A stretch of 64,000 bases of DNA from Picochlorum sp. 'celeri'. Its lineage: Eukaryota; Chlorophyta; Trebouxiophyceae. Every line of letters begins with the position of its first letter. Positions within the stretch are counted from its first letter, which is position 1. The notes under the pieces were generated by a model. It was given only the letters and a program-made list of their open reading frames with translations, was not told where the DNA came from and ran no database searches. Location: contig JAACMV010000003.1 of NCBI GenBank assembly GCA_010909725.1, forward strand, positions 930,001 through 994,000. Reading direction: 5' to 3'. Shown here piece by piece: positions 19,997 through 32,546 of the stretch. A program made the position numbers and the translations under genes.

Positions 19997-21102
19997 GGAG
20001 AATCATGACGTGGCACTAGGGACATTCGTGTCCCTGCCCGAGCCACACAGCCATGCTTGGGGCTATGTTCGCTCGGACATAATGCCGAATCGTTATCAAA
20101 AGACTCTTCACTTTGCAGTAGATGTTTTCTCTCCGCCAGCTCCAAAACACCCTTGTCCGTCAAACTGGCAAGATTGGTGTGTCTGGGCAAACATTGATGC
20201 TCTGCCTCACAGGTGGACAGCAATGCCTTTGGAATCAACTGATGCGCATGTAATACAGACAAGATCACATACAACCCAAGCACTGATACGGCAATGAGCA
20301 AGAGTATCATGCAAAAGAAAACTGGCGCCAGCATGGCCCCAACGGACCTTGACTGGGTCCATTCTGGGCCACCAGCGTACATGGCTTTGCCAATTTGAAT
20401 CAACCATGCCCCAACGAGAATCGTCGTCACTGATTTACTCATGCTCACAACTGGAGACTTTGTAGCATATACTTCCAACATGGCACACACAAATGCAAAT
20501 AACATGGCCACGGCCAACAGCCAATGCACCATCTTATCCAATGCTTCATGTTTTTCATGCACAAACATTAAAAATCCCATGATGCCAATCCACAGAGCCG
20601 AAAATGCTCTATTCACTCCAGGAGGAAGTTTCACCACACGTGATAGCAAATCCACAATCCCACTGGTAATAACTGCAGGATAAGATGATGCATGCTGCCA
20701 ATTATTCACATTGTCACCAGCAAACTCTCCAGCATGTATTGTTCCTTCCGGACAGTACAAATGCTGGAATCCCTCTGATAAATGATCAAAGTACAATTCC
20801 ATACTCATGGCAATAATCGGCAACACAATCTTCAACACAGGCTCCAGCAAGCTCATCCTCTCTCGTGGAAACCGATAAAAGGGCTGTGACTCAAACACCA
20901 TCTTATTCCGAACTGACACAACACTTCTGAGACACACATTATACGCCCACCATGATCCCCACACAACAAACAGTATCCCAGGAAGGACATGCCCCATCAG
21001 CGTTCCTCCTTCACCCGTTGGTGGCACACCATCACAGCTCATCCCCATCCCTTCATGACCACCACCACCACCACCATGATGTGACATGTGATCCATATTC
21101 AT
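19990..21102 (-). CDS. TMEM45 family (DUF716) multipass membrane protein
   Basis: The 370-residue protein begins with a His/Gly-rich segment (MNMDHMSHHGGGGGG), then GHVLPGILFVVWGSWW, the family signature. About seven hydrophobic spans follow: roughly residues 33-53, 85-105, 130-150, 165-185, 190-210, 220-245 and 255-285. The C-terminal 80 residues are soluble and polar. Family members in animals, plants and fungi have no firmly set biochemical role; some are Golgi or late-endosomal. The His-rich start could bind metal, but that is only inference. The stop codon sits in a palindrome. It converges on the desaturase gene. Confidence 0.85.
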   Translation of the reverse strand: MNMDHMSHHGGGGGGHEGMGMSCDGVPPTGEGGTLMGHVLPGILFVVWGSWWAYNVCLRSVVSVRNKMVFESQPFYRFPRERMSLLEPVLKIVLPIIAMSMELYFDHLSEGFQHLYCPEGTIHAGEFAGDNVNNWQHASSYPAVITSGIVDLLSRVVKLPPGVNRAFSALWIGIMGFLMFVHEKHEALDKMVHWLLAVAMLFAFVCAMLEVYATKSPVVSMSKSVTTILVGAWLIQIGKAMYAGGPEWTQSRSVGAMLAPVFFCMILLLIAVSVLGLYVILSVLHAHQLIPKALLSTCEAEHQCLPRHTNLASLTDKGVLELAERKHLLQSEESFDNDSALCPSEHSPKHGCVARAGTRMSLVPRHDSPV

Positions 21103-22150
21103 CTATTTATATATCGTTACAGTAGTAGTTCTTTCCTGATCCGTGTTCCTCTATCTCTCTTTCTTCTTCTATGAAAACAACTAGTTTTTAGCGTGTATGC
21201 ATAAAATTGATATGATGCGTGTTCGTTTCGTATGTATGCAATGGGTTGAGTTTAGATATTGTCCCTACATACACTGAACATACAGGTATATCAAATGTAC
21301 TGTATCCACTGTCCTCTTGAACACCTGAACAGATTACAAAAACTCATTAGACCATGAAGACAGACTGTATGGCACACTCCATCCGTGCAACGCAGTCGAC
21401 CAGTTGTCAAACGGCGCCATGACGCAGTCAATGTACCAGATAGTCTCTTCGACCGTGACCAACCACCCCATATTATGGCCAAATCGTCAATAGATGTGTA
21501 AAATATCCACAGATCATGATACAGAAACACGTACCGACGACTCGAAACCGTGCCTTGGTCGCAGAGTCGTGCCTTGTCAGCAAAGCAGGACGTGGGGGGA
21601 AAAAAAACTGTGGAAAATGCGGATAGTGCTTTCGCACTGAAATGTTCCTTTTCTCTGTCAGCAAAATTGAAAACCATAAAATATACACGTGTCGAGACGG
21701 GTCCGATGGCCTTGTACAGATTCCAATGGTTCTGCAGGTAACGCCGGGGCGGGCGCACCCGTTTGTTGAAAAGTGTACCATCAACGGCTTGGTTTGATGG
21801 GATACGGTAGTATACACGTTGATGGCGCGGCGTATCTGCAGGAGGAATCTCTCAGTCTCAGGTGATATCACGTGACATTACGCGACATGAGGCCATTGCA
21901 GCCATGTCCATGTTCTGATAGTCTCTCTCCATCATCATCAGCAATGGGTCTCATGGCTCCACAAGAGAGTGGGAGGAGATTGGTCTCAATTTCATTCATT
22001 TTTATAGGAAACATGGTGCTCTTCCTTGACCAAGGCACTTGATGATGACTCCTTCATCATCAGGACATGATCTGGACGCTATGCGCCCAGATTGAATACT
22101 AATTCAATAGTATATTTCATAGCAGGTGGTATTACACCGTCATTGACACG
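21103..22150. promoter_or_regulatory. 1-kb intergenic region between TMEM45-like and homoserine kinase genes
   Basis: This is the longest stretch without a gene. Two overlapping reverse ORFs (21291-21758 and 21473-21871) show no family features. The region holds G-box cores CACGTG near 21686 and 21869, and a stem ACGACTC...GAGTCGT near 21536-21569 that could form a short hairpin. I see no tRNA B-box or other RNA gene. It must carry both divergent promoters. Confidence 0.4.
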
Positions 22151-23332
22151 ATGCATCAACATGCGTGTGCGAGAAGACCCACTTTTGCTTTGAGACATGG
22201 CTGTGGGGGAAGACAGGCGCATGCATTGCAGCCGATTGGCGTACATTGCCGACAAACAAACCATAATATATCAAAGATAGATGTGTGGGGTAGAATTGAG
22301 ACGCCATCTGTCCATGGAAGGCGTGTTGTCTCTGTTCAGTCGGCAGAGGGATTAAAATCATACCTGGATCCGATCGAGTCGAGTGTGTCTGCGTTTGGTC
22401 CTGCGACTGTTGCTAATTTAGGACCTGGTTTTGATTGGTTGGGATGTGCGATCGATGGAGAGGGGGATATCGTGACTGCTCGTGTTCTGGAGGAGGCTGC
22501 TCCTGGAGAGGTGGTGATTGAATCCATCGAAGGGGATGGGGGTCGATTAAGTCTTGATGCTGCTCAGAACTGCGCTGGTATTGCTGCTATAGAAACTGTT
22601 AAATTGTTTGCAGCGGTGCCGTCGTGTGGGATTGGGATTACCTTGAAGAAGGGGCTTCCTCTGGGGAGTGGTATGGGGAGCAGTGCTGCGTCTGCAGCAG
22701 CTGCTGCTGTGGCTGTGAATGCGTTGTTTGGGAATCCGTTGAGTAAAGAAGCGTTGGTTGGGCCTGGTTTGATATCAGAATCTACTGTGAGTGGATTCCA
22801 TGCGGATAATATTGCGCCAGCAGTGCTGGGTGGGTTTGTGTTGGTTCGATCCTGTGATCCGTTGGATTTACAAGCACTCACATATGGTTCTGATGATTTA
22901 TTCTTTGTCCTGGTGAATCCTAAATTTGAAGCTCCGACAGCAGAGATGAGAGCTGTGCTGCCAAAGGAGGTGCCCATGGCGAGTGTGGTGAATAACTCGT
23001 CCATGGGGGCCACCCTTGTGGCTGGGATTTTGGAGGGACGTGCACCCTTGGTGGGAAGAGCGTTGGACAGCGATTGGATCATTGAGCCAGTCCGAGGCCC
23101 GTTGATCCCTGGTTTTATGGATGTGAAGAAGGCGGCAAAGGAGGCAGGGGCGTTTGGATGTACGATTAGTGGGGCTGGCCCCACAGCTGTTGCTGTTGTG
23201 GAGAATGAGCAGGTTGGACAGCGTGTGATGGAGGCGATGCAAACAGCATTCAAGTCGTCCGGTAATTTGGAGACAAACTCTGCAAAAATTGTTAAATTAG
23301 ATCAAATAGGTGCACGTGTGGTTGCTTTGTAA
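22151..23332 (+). CDS. HSK: Homoserine kinase, plastid
   Basis: This GHMP kinase phosphorylates homoserine, the branch substrate of threonine synthase in plastids. The 393-residue protein has about 75 residues before the catalytic domain, rich in His, Arg and Gln, fitting a transit peptide. The domain starts with VSAFGPATVANLGPGFDWLGCAIDG. The ATP loop is GLPLGSGMGSSAASAAAAAVA, and the C-terminal motif is GAFGCTISGAGPTAVAVV. The stop codon itself lies in TGTAA (23328-23332), and the convergent lipoyl synthase ends 42 bases on. Threonine synthase, the next enzyme of the pathway, lies about 4 kb downstream on the same strand. Confidence 0.95.
   Translation: MHQHACARRPTFALRHGCGGRQAHALQPIGVHCRQTNHNISKIDVWGRIETPSVHGRRVVSVQSAEGLKSYLDPIESSVSAFGPATVANLGPGFDWLGCAIDGEGDIVTARVLEEAAPGEVVIESIEGDGGRLSLDAAQNCAGIAAIETVKLFAAVPSCGIGITLKKGLPLGSGMGSSAASAAAAAVAVNALFGNPLSKEALVGPGLISESTVSGFHADNIAPAVLGGFVLVRSCDPLDLQALTYGSDDLFFVLVNPKFEAPTAEMRAVLPKEVPMASVVNNSSMGATLVAGILEGRAPLVGRALDSDWIIEPVRGPLIPGFMDVKKAAKEAGAFGCTISGAGPTAVAVVENEQVGQRVMEAMQTAFKSSGNLETNSAKIVKLDQIGARVVAL
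23328..23332 (+). terminator. Poly(A) signal TGTAA overlapping homoserine kinase stop
   Basis: The stop TAA is the end of TGTAA, so the 3' UTR could be only 10-20 bases. Confidence 0.4.
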
Positions 23333-23374
23333 TTTCTCTCCCTCTCTTTGTATATATGCGTCATACAACATAGA

Positions 23375-24673
23375 TCAACAAGAAGAAGAAGACGGCAGTA
23401 TCTTTGTCTTGGCGCGTTCTCCCCGGATCATGGCATCCACAAAGAATTCTCCCGCCCTATAGGATGACCGAACCATGGGTCCAGATGCGACAAACTTGAA
23501 CCCAATCTCTTCCTCACCAAACTGTCTCCAGTAATCAAATTTCTCCGGATGCACATAGTCGACGATAGGCAGGTGACGAGGGGTTGGTTGGAGATACTGA
23601 CCCAGTGTGAGAATATCCACCCCACAATCTCTCAAATCAACCATGGTGTCGATAATCTCATCATCCGTCTCTCCCAATCCAAGCATAATTGATGATTTCG
23701 TGTATACTCCTGGAATCTCTTTTGCTGCCCGCAATACCTCCAAGGACTGAACGTATCCAGCTCTTGGATCCCTCACCCGCTTTTGCAGCGACTCGACAGT
23801 CTCAATGTTGTGTGCAAACACATCCAAGCCACTCGATGCTAACAGACGAACGGCATCCAAATCTCCACTGAAATCTGGTGTAAGACATTCTACCAAAAGA
23901 TCAGGCTTGAGCTCTTTCAACCCGCGCACCGTCTGAGCAAAGTGATTTGCCCCGCCATCAGGCAAATCATCTCGATCCACTGATGTCAGCACCACATACC
24001 CAACACCCCAGTCCGCAACAGCCTCCGCCGTATTCTTCGGCTCATCTGGATCTAGAGGAGGGGGAGCTTGTGAGGTATTCACAGCACAAAACCGACATCC
24101 TCTCGTACACGTATCACCCATGAGCATGATGGTTGCTGTTGCTGTGTGCTCATCAGACCCTCCCCAACACTCTCCAATATTCGGACACTGAGCCTCTTGA
24201 CACACCGTGGCAAGCTTCAAATTACCCATTTGCGCTGTTAAATACTCATACTGTTCCCCTTGAGGAGCCTTCTGCCTCAACCAACCAGGCTTGTTCTGCA
24301 ACGGAAGACTCTCTGCCGACATGGGACCCAGCATGGCCAAACTACTACTCATCCTGCTTCCTTGCTGTGAAGACGACGACGACGCCGTCGTCGTATTACG
24401 AAGGCTAGGATCCTTCTCAACAGCCATCCGCACCAATTCGGCAAACGCATCGTACTCGTCAGCAGAAACATCGATTGGTACCTCTGCTGCCACCCCTGGA
24501 CTATCGACACCAGAAGAAAAACCTTGGCCATCTCCATTCATCGCATTGTATCGATACTGATCGGCAGATCTTAGATTATTCATATTTTGTCTAGATATAC
24601 GTAATAATGGCGAATGCGTCGTTCGTGAACGAGCATTCCAACGTGAATTCATGTCACATTGGAATGACCGCAT
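23375..24673 (-). CDS. LIP1: Lipoyl synthase, mitochondrial
   Basis: Lipoyl synthase is a radical-SAM enzyme that puts two sulfurs into octanoyl groups on pyruvate and 2-oxoglutarate dehydrogenases and the glycine cleavage H protein. Both Fe-S clusters are seen: the auxiliary cluster [13 protein letters not shown] and the radical-[13 protein letters not shown]. Other signatures are [25 protein letters not shown] and the C-terminal [12 protein letters not shown]. ATGs at 24700, 24673 and 24652 are in frame. A TATA box at 24715-24724 makes the longer reading unlikely, so 24673 is chosen (432 residues). Residues 1-40 are Arg/Ser-rich as in a mitochondrial presequence. A Ser/Thr-rich insert precedes the conserved core. 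It is divergent from the GH16 gene. Confidence 0.93.
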   Translation of the reverse strand: MRSFQCDMNSRWNARSRTTHSPLLRISRQNMNNLRSADQYRYNAMNGDGQGFSSGVDSPGVAAEVPIDVSADEYDAFAELVRMAVEKDPSLRNTTTASSSSSQQGSRMSSSLAMLGPMSAESLPLQNKPGWLRQKAPQGEQYEYLTAQMGNLKLATVCQEAQCPNIGECWGGSDEHTATATIMLMGDTCTRGCRFCAVNTSQAPPPLDPDEPKNTAEAVADWGVGYVVLTSVDRDDLPDGGANHFAQTVRGLKELKPDLLVECLTPDFSGDLDAVRLLASSGLDVFAHNIETVESLQKRVRDPRAGYVQSLEVLRAAKEIPGVYTKSSIMLGLGETDDEIIDTMVDLRDCGVDILTLGQYLQPTPRHLPIVDYVHPEKFDYWRQFGEEEIGFKFVASGPMVRSSYRAGEFFVDAMIRGERAKTKILPSSSSC

Positions 24674-24714
24674 TGTCACGGTGAATTCATGACTAGACAT
24701 CAGAAAATGGCCCA

Positions 24715-24724
24715 TTTTTATATA
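24715..24724 (-). promoter_or_regulatory. TATA box of lipoyl synthase gene
   Basis: Reads TATATAAAAA on the minus strand, 42 bases before the chosen ATG. It argues against ATGs at or upstream of 24715. Confidence 0.45.
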
Positions 24725-24760
24725 GATTAAAAATAATAACACAGTAAATGCATTTGAACC

Positions 24761-26014
24761 ATGTTGCTGCTCTGTCTGACGTTGGCATTGTACAATCCTG
24801 GATTGGCCCTGGCCCTGCCCATGGCATACTCGATTGACAGCAAACACGGCGGTCCAGTGTCATGTGATGATGATATCCATGGATGGCATCTGCTATGGAA
24901 CGATGAGTTTGATGGTACTCAACTCGATACATCAGCGACATGGGCGTATGAATTGTATGATTCATGGCAGTATGGGTTTGGTCAATGGGGCAATGATGAG
25001 AAGCAATTTTACACACAAGAAAATGTACGAGTGGAGGACGGTGTATTACGGATACTCGCCATGTATGAGCCTAATTCCACTCGTTTACTGGATCTATGCT
25101 GGCAGGAGTGCTTTGAGAGGTGTATCAAGGCCGGCAAGGTGGAGGGTACAGCGGATTTTCAAGGGTGTATGGATGGGTGTGGCAATACTGGTGGTCGATG
25201 TGCCAACGTCCAGTCCACTGGGATCAGTTCGGGAAGAATATATGCAAAATATCGAGGCTTTCAGCCTTCTTTTAGACATCCGGTGATACGGATAGAAGCT
25301 AAAATACGCATGTCACATGCGGGTCTTGGACTTTGGCCAGCATTCTGGTTGTTGCCATGGCATGATCAAGTTGGGTCTGTAGGACCAGGGGAGGGTCGAT
25401 ATGGTAGATGGCCGGCCTCTGGGGAGATTGATGTATTTGAAAGTGCTAATAATGTGTCATTTGCTCATGGATCCCTTCATGATGGGAGGCAGGTGGTGAC
25501 GCATGCCACAAGGCTTCATCCTCCAGCAACATCATACCATGTGTATGGGATTGAATGGCATAGGATTGGCATGATGCGGTGGTATGTGGATGGACAATAC
25601 TATTACGGGACGAATACCACCGATAGGTGGTGGACGAATGCGCGGGGTGCTCCTTTTGATCAACCGTTCTATCCCATATTCAATCTTGCGGTCGGAGGAA
25701 ACTACCCTGACATGATGCAGGAGGATGGACAGCAAGGTTCATCAATCTCTATTGAACAACTCCAGGCAATGCTTGAATCACATCATCATCCCAAGGGTGT
25801 CACGATGGACATAAACTATATTCGAGTCTGCTATTGCTCCACAACAACAACAGTAGAAAAACAGCATATGGAAATGAGAGACACACATGCGATACATGGC
25901 AGCATGGGAGATTCTGATCATCATCATCATCATTACTCTTATCACAATGTAGGGAGAAGACCTGACAACCAATGCATCTCCTTTCCACAGCTGTGGAGCG
26001 TCATGCAGGACTAG
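24761..26014 (+). CDS. Secreted GH16 glycoside hydrolase (laminarinase-like beta-glucanase)
   Basis: GH16 enzymes cleave beta-1,3 or beta-1,3/1,4 glucans. The 417-residue protein has an N-terminal signal peptide ([18 protein letters not shown]) and one catalytic domain from about residue 40 to 355. The family start [13 protein letters not shown] and the active site GEIDVFES (two catalytic Glu around the Asp) are intact. WPAFWLLPW and [10 protein letters not shown] support a laminarinase-type cleft. A Cys-rich insert ([13 protein letters not shown] ... [12 protein letters not shown], about residues 110-150) between the first strands is unusual. The tail has His-rich and polar stretches. The TAG overlaps the reverse gene's TAG in CTAG (26011-26014). 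Confidence 0.92.
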   Translation: MLLLCLTLALYNPGLALALPMAYSIDSKHGGPVSCDDDIHGWHLLWNDEFDGTQLDTSATWAYELYDSWQYGFGQWGNDEKQFYTQENVRVEDGVLRILAMYEPNSTRLLDLCWQECFERCIKAGKVEGTADFQGCMDGCGNTGGRCANVQSTGISSGRIYAKYRGFQPSFRHPVIRIEAKIRMSHAGLGLWPAFWLLPWHDQVGSVGPGEGRYGRWPASGEIDVFESANNVSFAHGSLHDGRQVVTHATRLHPPATSYHVYGIEWHRIGMMRWYVDGQYYYGTNTTDRWWTNARGAPFDQPFYPIFNLAVGGNYPDMMQEDGQQGSSISIEQLQAMLESHHHPKGVTMDINYIRVCYCSTTTTVEKQHMEMRDTHAIHGSMGDSDHHHHHYSYHNVGRRPDNQCISFPQLWSVMQD

Positions 26015-27077
26015 TACATATGGGAGCAACCAGGAAGCAGTGCTTCTTTCAAAACATCTGGTAGACTACGTCTCGCCCAGAAGTCATCAAAGTAGTCTCT
26101 CCTGTCAGCCGTGGCGCGCGCACATACTGAAAAGTCATTCATGTAATCCTTTGCTTTCCATTGAGCAAGGGCAGCTGAGAGCTGGCTCATTGTGAGCAAC
26201 ACAAATGCACTTGATGATAAATCCTTTGCCACACTGTATATATATATATACATACTATGGAGTATATCATGTATACATAAAGAGGAAAACAAATGCACGC
26301 ACCTACGCAGCGTTAGTGTCATCTCCTGATCAGCCTTGTCTTTCCACCTATTTGGACACGCAATCATAGCACGCCGCTGAATCCGCAACGCCCTGCATCA
26401 CATCACATCACATCCCCGCTCATTCAAACCCACACATCAAAAAAAAGAAAGCCACACACACACACATACTCTTTCACAACAGGCTCACACTGGCTATTGT
26501 CACCCAGGATGTGCATCACACACGCCCCCAGCAAGCTTGCGACGATTCTTGAATTGGCAGGATCAAGAGGAAGATATTTTTGACCCAAATTCGCAACCCA
26601 CTCATGAATAAATTCTTTGTCTAAATCTTTTAGATTGTAATCGCTAATTGCTCTCTTCTCCTTGGGAGTCACAGCCTCCTGAGCAGCTTTGAGCTGCCCA
26701 GCTGGTGTCACAAACCAAACACATGTATCAGATGACACATTCTTTGCAAGCAAAGATGCCAATGACTGCTGAAATACATCATCATCTCCACTATTTTTCC
26801 GCAGATCATCCGTCGGAATAGTTTCATGTCCATCTGGCGATGTAATCCGAATCGAGTGGACTATAACGTCTGGATTCGAAATCTCTTGGTCCTCAAGGGC
26901 AAATTTTATCTCTTCACGTAACATATCAATCTTCTTCTGTTCTGACAATAACATATCAACTTCGGATCTGCACAGGAATGATCCATCGACATGGAACTGC
27001 ACTGTATACATCCTCTTCCTCTTTCGCTTTTGGTCACCACAGACGGAACCCGAGCTTTCACTCTCGGTATACAGCAT
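26011..27077 (-). CDS. Unknown conserved-looking protein, three exons
   Basis: Exons are 26470-27077, 26303-26392 and 26011-26233; introns are 26393-26469 (77 bases, GTATGT...TGCAG) and 26234-26302 (69 bases, GTGCGT...ATACAG). All junctions keep frame and give 306 residues. The start MLYTESESSG is followed by a basic KRKRKR stretch that could be a nuclear signal, then a beta-rich segment (YTVQFHVDGSFLC). The second half looks all-helical: RIVASLLGACVMHILG, ALRIQRRAMIACPNRW and LTMSQLSAALAQW. I recognise no family. The 3' end overlaps the GH16 stop by four bases. Regular splice sites argue that it is real. Confidence 0.7.
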
Positions 27078-27420
27078 CGTTTAATACTTCACACACAATA
27101 ATGCATTATCAATCGGTATATTTTTTTTTTTTAATGAAAACCAAGGGTTTTCTTCTGTAACACGATGGACGCATCATGATGCATGTTCGGTTTTCCTCCG
27201 AAAGTTTCTTACAAAAGATAATAAAAAACTGAAGCGGGGGCACTTGCTCGGCAAGGATGGTGGTATTAGTATCATCCATTCCCCGCATGCCATTATTAGA
27301 TACATTTGTATCAATTTGTATACGTATAACGGATAGCAGGAGTATTTATCCGTTCATTCACTGATTCAGGAGTAGTACCAACAAACAACAAGGCATTTGT
27401 CGAATCACCAAGGACCAACA
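27078..27420. promoter_or_regulatory. Divergent intergenic region upstream of threonine synthase
   Basis: 343 bases between head-to-head genes. It includes a T-rich tract at about 27121-27132. No gene is visible. Confidence 0.4.
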
Positions 27421-29024
<1,604 letters not shown>

Positions 29025-29072
29025 ATGTGTTGAGTTTCCAAATTCATGTGTGTATTTTTATGATTTTGATTG

Positions 29073-29077
29073 TGTAA
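29073..29077 (+). terminator. Poly(A) signal TGTAA of threonine synthase
   Basis: Green-algal type poly(A) motif 48 bases after the stop; duplicated at 51356-51360 in the right repeat copy. Confidence 0.5.
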
Positions 29078-29084
29078 GGTATAG

Positions 29085-29330
29085 TTATGAATGAGCAATG
29101 TGTGCGCTCGAGATGAATTCTTCTTCATCTGATAGATCCTCCATGTCTACAGCATCCCGTACAGCCTCCAAGATTCTACTGGAATCCTGTGCTGGAGATG
29201 CTGTGACATGGACCGATATGGCGCTTGATCGGCGCTTGCTTTGAGATCTGAATATAAGTGGCTTTGCTCTGGATTCTTGATAGTGGCCAATCTCTTTTGC
29301 TCTGATGCGAGCATCTTTTCCATAGAGTAA
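29085..29330 (-). pseudogene. Truncated 3' end of the CD36-like gene
   Basis: This reverse fragment encodes only the cytosolic tail (LLYGKDARIRAKEIGHYQ ... SSAHIAHS and stop) of the CD36-like protein whose intact gene lies at 51368-54215. The reading frame runs on to about 29435 but the added residues have nothing in common with the parent. It has no membrane span or lumenal domain and is a duplication remnant. Confidence 0.9.
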
Positions 29331-29847
29331 CTTTTTCTGCAGGTGATGCGGATGTGTAGTGTACTCTCGTACATGGTGTATGAATAAATTAAAACCTCTC
29401 GTCTCCCCATTCATTCGTAGCGTTGCTGTCCACAAGAGGTAAATGCTATATAGACAGCATATATGGTGTTCATCGACTTGTATAACTGTCGCACATATTC
29501 GATGACAGGGTTGACAAAAGCCCTAAACCCTAAATGTACAGCCAGTCAGTCAAAGGGTTACGCTACGGTAGTGTTTGTATCTTCCGAGAATCGCCTACTT
29601 GCATGATATCTACACCTTGAAAGATGAAGCTTTGTGATCTTTAATCGGTGGAATTTGATGATTACTTACGTTTATGAATTGCCAAGCTAGATGCAGTCAG
29701 AATTCGTACAGGATACGACAGAAACTTCCAACCCTCAGCGGAGCCTCTCACTTTTGCGCGTTTTGCAAGATGAGATCGAGCGCGACGTGTTCTACTGTCG
29801 ATGCCAAGCATTCGTAGCAACATTCTGATCCTATTTATCACTTCAAG
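29331..29847. promoter_or_regulatory. Region between left repeat and PKS start
   Basis: 517 bases that must hold the PKS promoter. It contains two tandem telomere-type CCCTAAA units (listed separately). ORFs crossing it show no family. No clear TATA box stands near the ATG. Confidence 0.4.
29521..29534. repeat. Two tandem CCCTAAA units (plant-type telomere repeat or telo-box)
   Basis: CCCTAAACCCTAAA lies 190 bases right of the repeat boundary and 314 bases before the PKS ATG. It equals two units of the plant/green-algal telomere repeat and contains the telo-box AAACCCTAA. Confidence 0.6.
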
Positions 29848-32546
29848 ATGGCGGAGGGTGAGAAAGAGACTCCACCCTTCCAAAAGGGAGATTCCAAAGT
29901 TCCATACAAGTTTGAGACATGGTACATTTTGGAATTGGCAGCAATTCATTTCTCGGACTCGATTGCTGTCATTGATAGGGGAAATGACTCGATCCTGACG
30001 TATGCAGAGCTTTTCAAGGAGGCAACTGCGTTGGCTTCTTGGTTACATGAGAAAGGATTGAGAAGAGGGGATGTAATTGCCGTTCATTGCCGTAATAGCA
30101 GTGCTGTGATGAAAATTCACTTTGCAGCTGCAGCCTTACATCTCATCATTGTCAATCTCAATGTCAATCTGGCTGCAAGAGAATTAGAATATATTCTCTT
30201 GGATTCTGGAGCTACAATGTGTTTTGTTGACACCAGAGTCGCTTCTGCTTTAATAGAAGCCCGTGCTGCTGTTATGGGGCAAAGTGGATCCAGTTTGGAT
30301 ATGGTATGGATTCATGTTGAATCGGATGTCAAGCAGCAACAGGAGGAATCAGAAATGGGCTATGAGTTTGAGAAGTGCATTACATCCAAAGTATCAGCTA
30401 TTGGGCTCTATGATATGCCTGAAAGCTCTTTAGATGATACGTTCCATTTGTACTATACATCAGGAACTACTGGAAAACCAAAGCCTGTTGAGTTGAGCCA
30501 TCGTATGGTTGTGTATCATGCCATTGGTACTGTGAAGGAAATGAAGTTGAATGCATTGGATGTATGGGGCCATATGGCCCCAATGTTTCATTTGGTTGAC
30601 GTGTTTGCTATATACGCAATAACCTTGGTTGGAGGCAGGCATGTCATCATGCCTGTGTTCTCTGCATCTGATGCATTGGTCATGATGGACTCAGAATGTG
30701 TTTCGGTCGCAAATATTGCTTCAACAATGGTTGCCATGATGGTGAACAACCCCCTTGTTGATGTTGTGGACTTCACATCACTCAGGCTGCTTTCCTGCGG
30801 GGGATCTCCTATATCGAGGGCCACTATAATGCGAGCTATCGCCCTCTTTGGTTGTGAGATTTTCGTCTCGTATGGAATGACGGAATGCTGTGGAAAAATT
30901 TCAATGAGTATTTTGCCTGGGGACAAGGATTCCCTGACACCAGAGCAGCAATTGAATCTTGTATGCACCAGTGGAAGACCTTTTGAGCTGATCAATGTTC
31001 GCATTGTTGATGAAAATCTTCAGGATGTTCCTCGTGATGGACAAAGCGTGGGAGAAGTGATTATATCGGGTCCAACTGTTTTTCAGGGATACAGAGGACT
31101 GGATGCAGCCAATGAAGATGCATTTGATGAATGCTGGTTTCACACGGGTGATTTGGCTGTCCATCACCCAGGTGGTTACCTTACTGTGGTGGATCGGAAG
31201 AAAGAGATGATCTTGGTTGGGGGCGAAAATGTCTACACATCAGAGGTTGAGGATGTTCTCCATAGTCATCCAGCTGTTTACCAGGCTGTTGCTTTTGGTG
31301 TCGAGAATAAGGTTATGGGTGAGCTCGTCACTGCTGCTGTTACAGTCAAGCCGGAAGTAGTGCCCAGTTCCATTCTTGGGAAAGATTTGGTGGCATGGTG
31401 CAGAGAGCGCCTGGCAGAATACAAGGTACCCATCGCCGTCCATATTATGGACGCCCTTCCGACCACAGGATCTGGAAAATTTTTGAAGACCGAGTTGAGG
31501 AAAATGTTTTCAGCCGACGAACGAATGGAGGTTGCTTCATCCAAAACCAGCTTTGTTGCTCCCAAGGGAAATTCAGGCATGGGGAAATATGTCGCAAAGA
31601 TGGCTGGAGGCAATTTGGAACAAATTGACCTCGAGTCTGACATGTCCACGTTTGGACCACGTGTCATTCAAGGCGCATCTTATGTTTTGGTGGTACAATC
31701 ATTGGCAGCATCTTGGGATATTTTGGAAACTCTGGGTCATCTTGGAATTGAGGACTTGGTTGTGGTTTGTATGAGTAAACCAGAATGCGAAGCATCTCAA
31801 AGGCTTAAGTCACTTCTACCAAATACAGATGTGGTTCTTTTGTGGTTGCCAACGTCTTTATTTGAGTGTGAGAACGACAGGGTTGTGAGGACAGCATTGT
31901 CAGCTGCCAGGACAAAGGTGCCACCATTTGCTGCCATATTGTACTCATCTGCAGGAGACATGGGCTCTGCGGAGCGCCTTGATTCAGATATTCGTGAGCT
32001 TGTTATGGGAACTTTGTCAAAGATGCTCCAAGACGACGTGGTAGAGCAGCTCTCATCAGGAGAGCCATTCATGTCAGGTGGTGTTAACTCAACCATGGCG
32101 GTACAACTGGTTGAAGCTCTTCAGAAGAACCTTGGCGTCATTGTTCCAGGCACGGTTATATTTGATTACCCAACTCTCAACGAGCTTGTGGATTATTTTG
32201 AGCAGGAATTTTGTCTCGCCTCAGATCAGATGCAAGAGTCGATGCCAACTGCGAGAGATGTTTCAAGGGTACGCGCAGTTATGGTTCATTTGCTAAATAT
32301 TCATCTAATAAAGGCAGCATTTCCGATGTGCAGATACAAGGAAAAGTTATTCAATGCATTAAAACTATCATCCCAGATGCTGCTTTTCAAGGTGATCCAG
32401 ACGTGGATGCACGCCTGATGAGCATGGGACTGAATTCGACAATGGCTGTACAATTGGTCTCCAGTCTCGCAACCATTGTTGGTGAGGATCTTCCAAGAAC
32501 ATTGATTTTTGACTATCCCACTGTTCGAGAAATATCTGAGTATATT
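29848..32546 (+). other. PKS loading region: acyl-AMP ligase, vestigial segment, ACP1, ACP2
   Basis: Residues 20-555 form an adenylate-forming ligase: YTSGTTGKPK (203-212), VSYGMTECCG, WFHTGDL, and the A10 lysine K544 in PTTGSGKFLK. It should activate a free carboxylic acid as starter. Residues 600-720 resemble a decayed Rossmann-type or KR segment (SYVLVVQSLAAS ... AAILYSSAG). ACP1 has Ser748 and ACP2 Ser842; both sit in GxNST instead of the usual GxDSL, and FDYPT follows both. Intron 32269-32333 lies between the two ACPs. Confidence 0.85.

Noticed and set aside
21291..21871. Two overlapping reverse ORFs in the 1-kb gap
   Set aside because: No family motifs, biased composition, and no splice context; likely chance in a promoter region.
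24365..24400. GAC/GTC-rich fold-back in lipoyl synthase
   Set aside because: Explained by Thr and Ser runs in the low-complexity insert of the protein.
29085..29435. Small reverse gene next to threonine synthase
   Set aside because: It is the truncated CD36-like 3' end in the left repeat; the extra residues upstream have no parent.
30554..30575. Palindrome TGGGGCCATATGGCCCCA in the PKS ligase
   Set aside because: Encodes the normal WGHMAPMF segment; probably chance.
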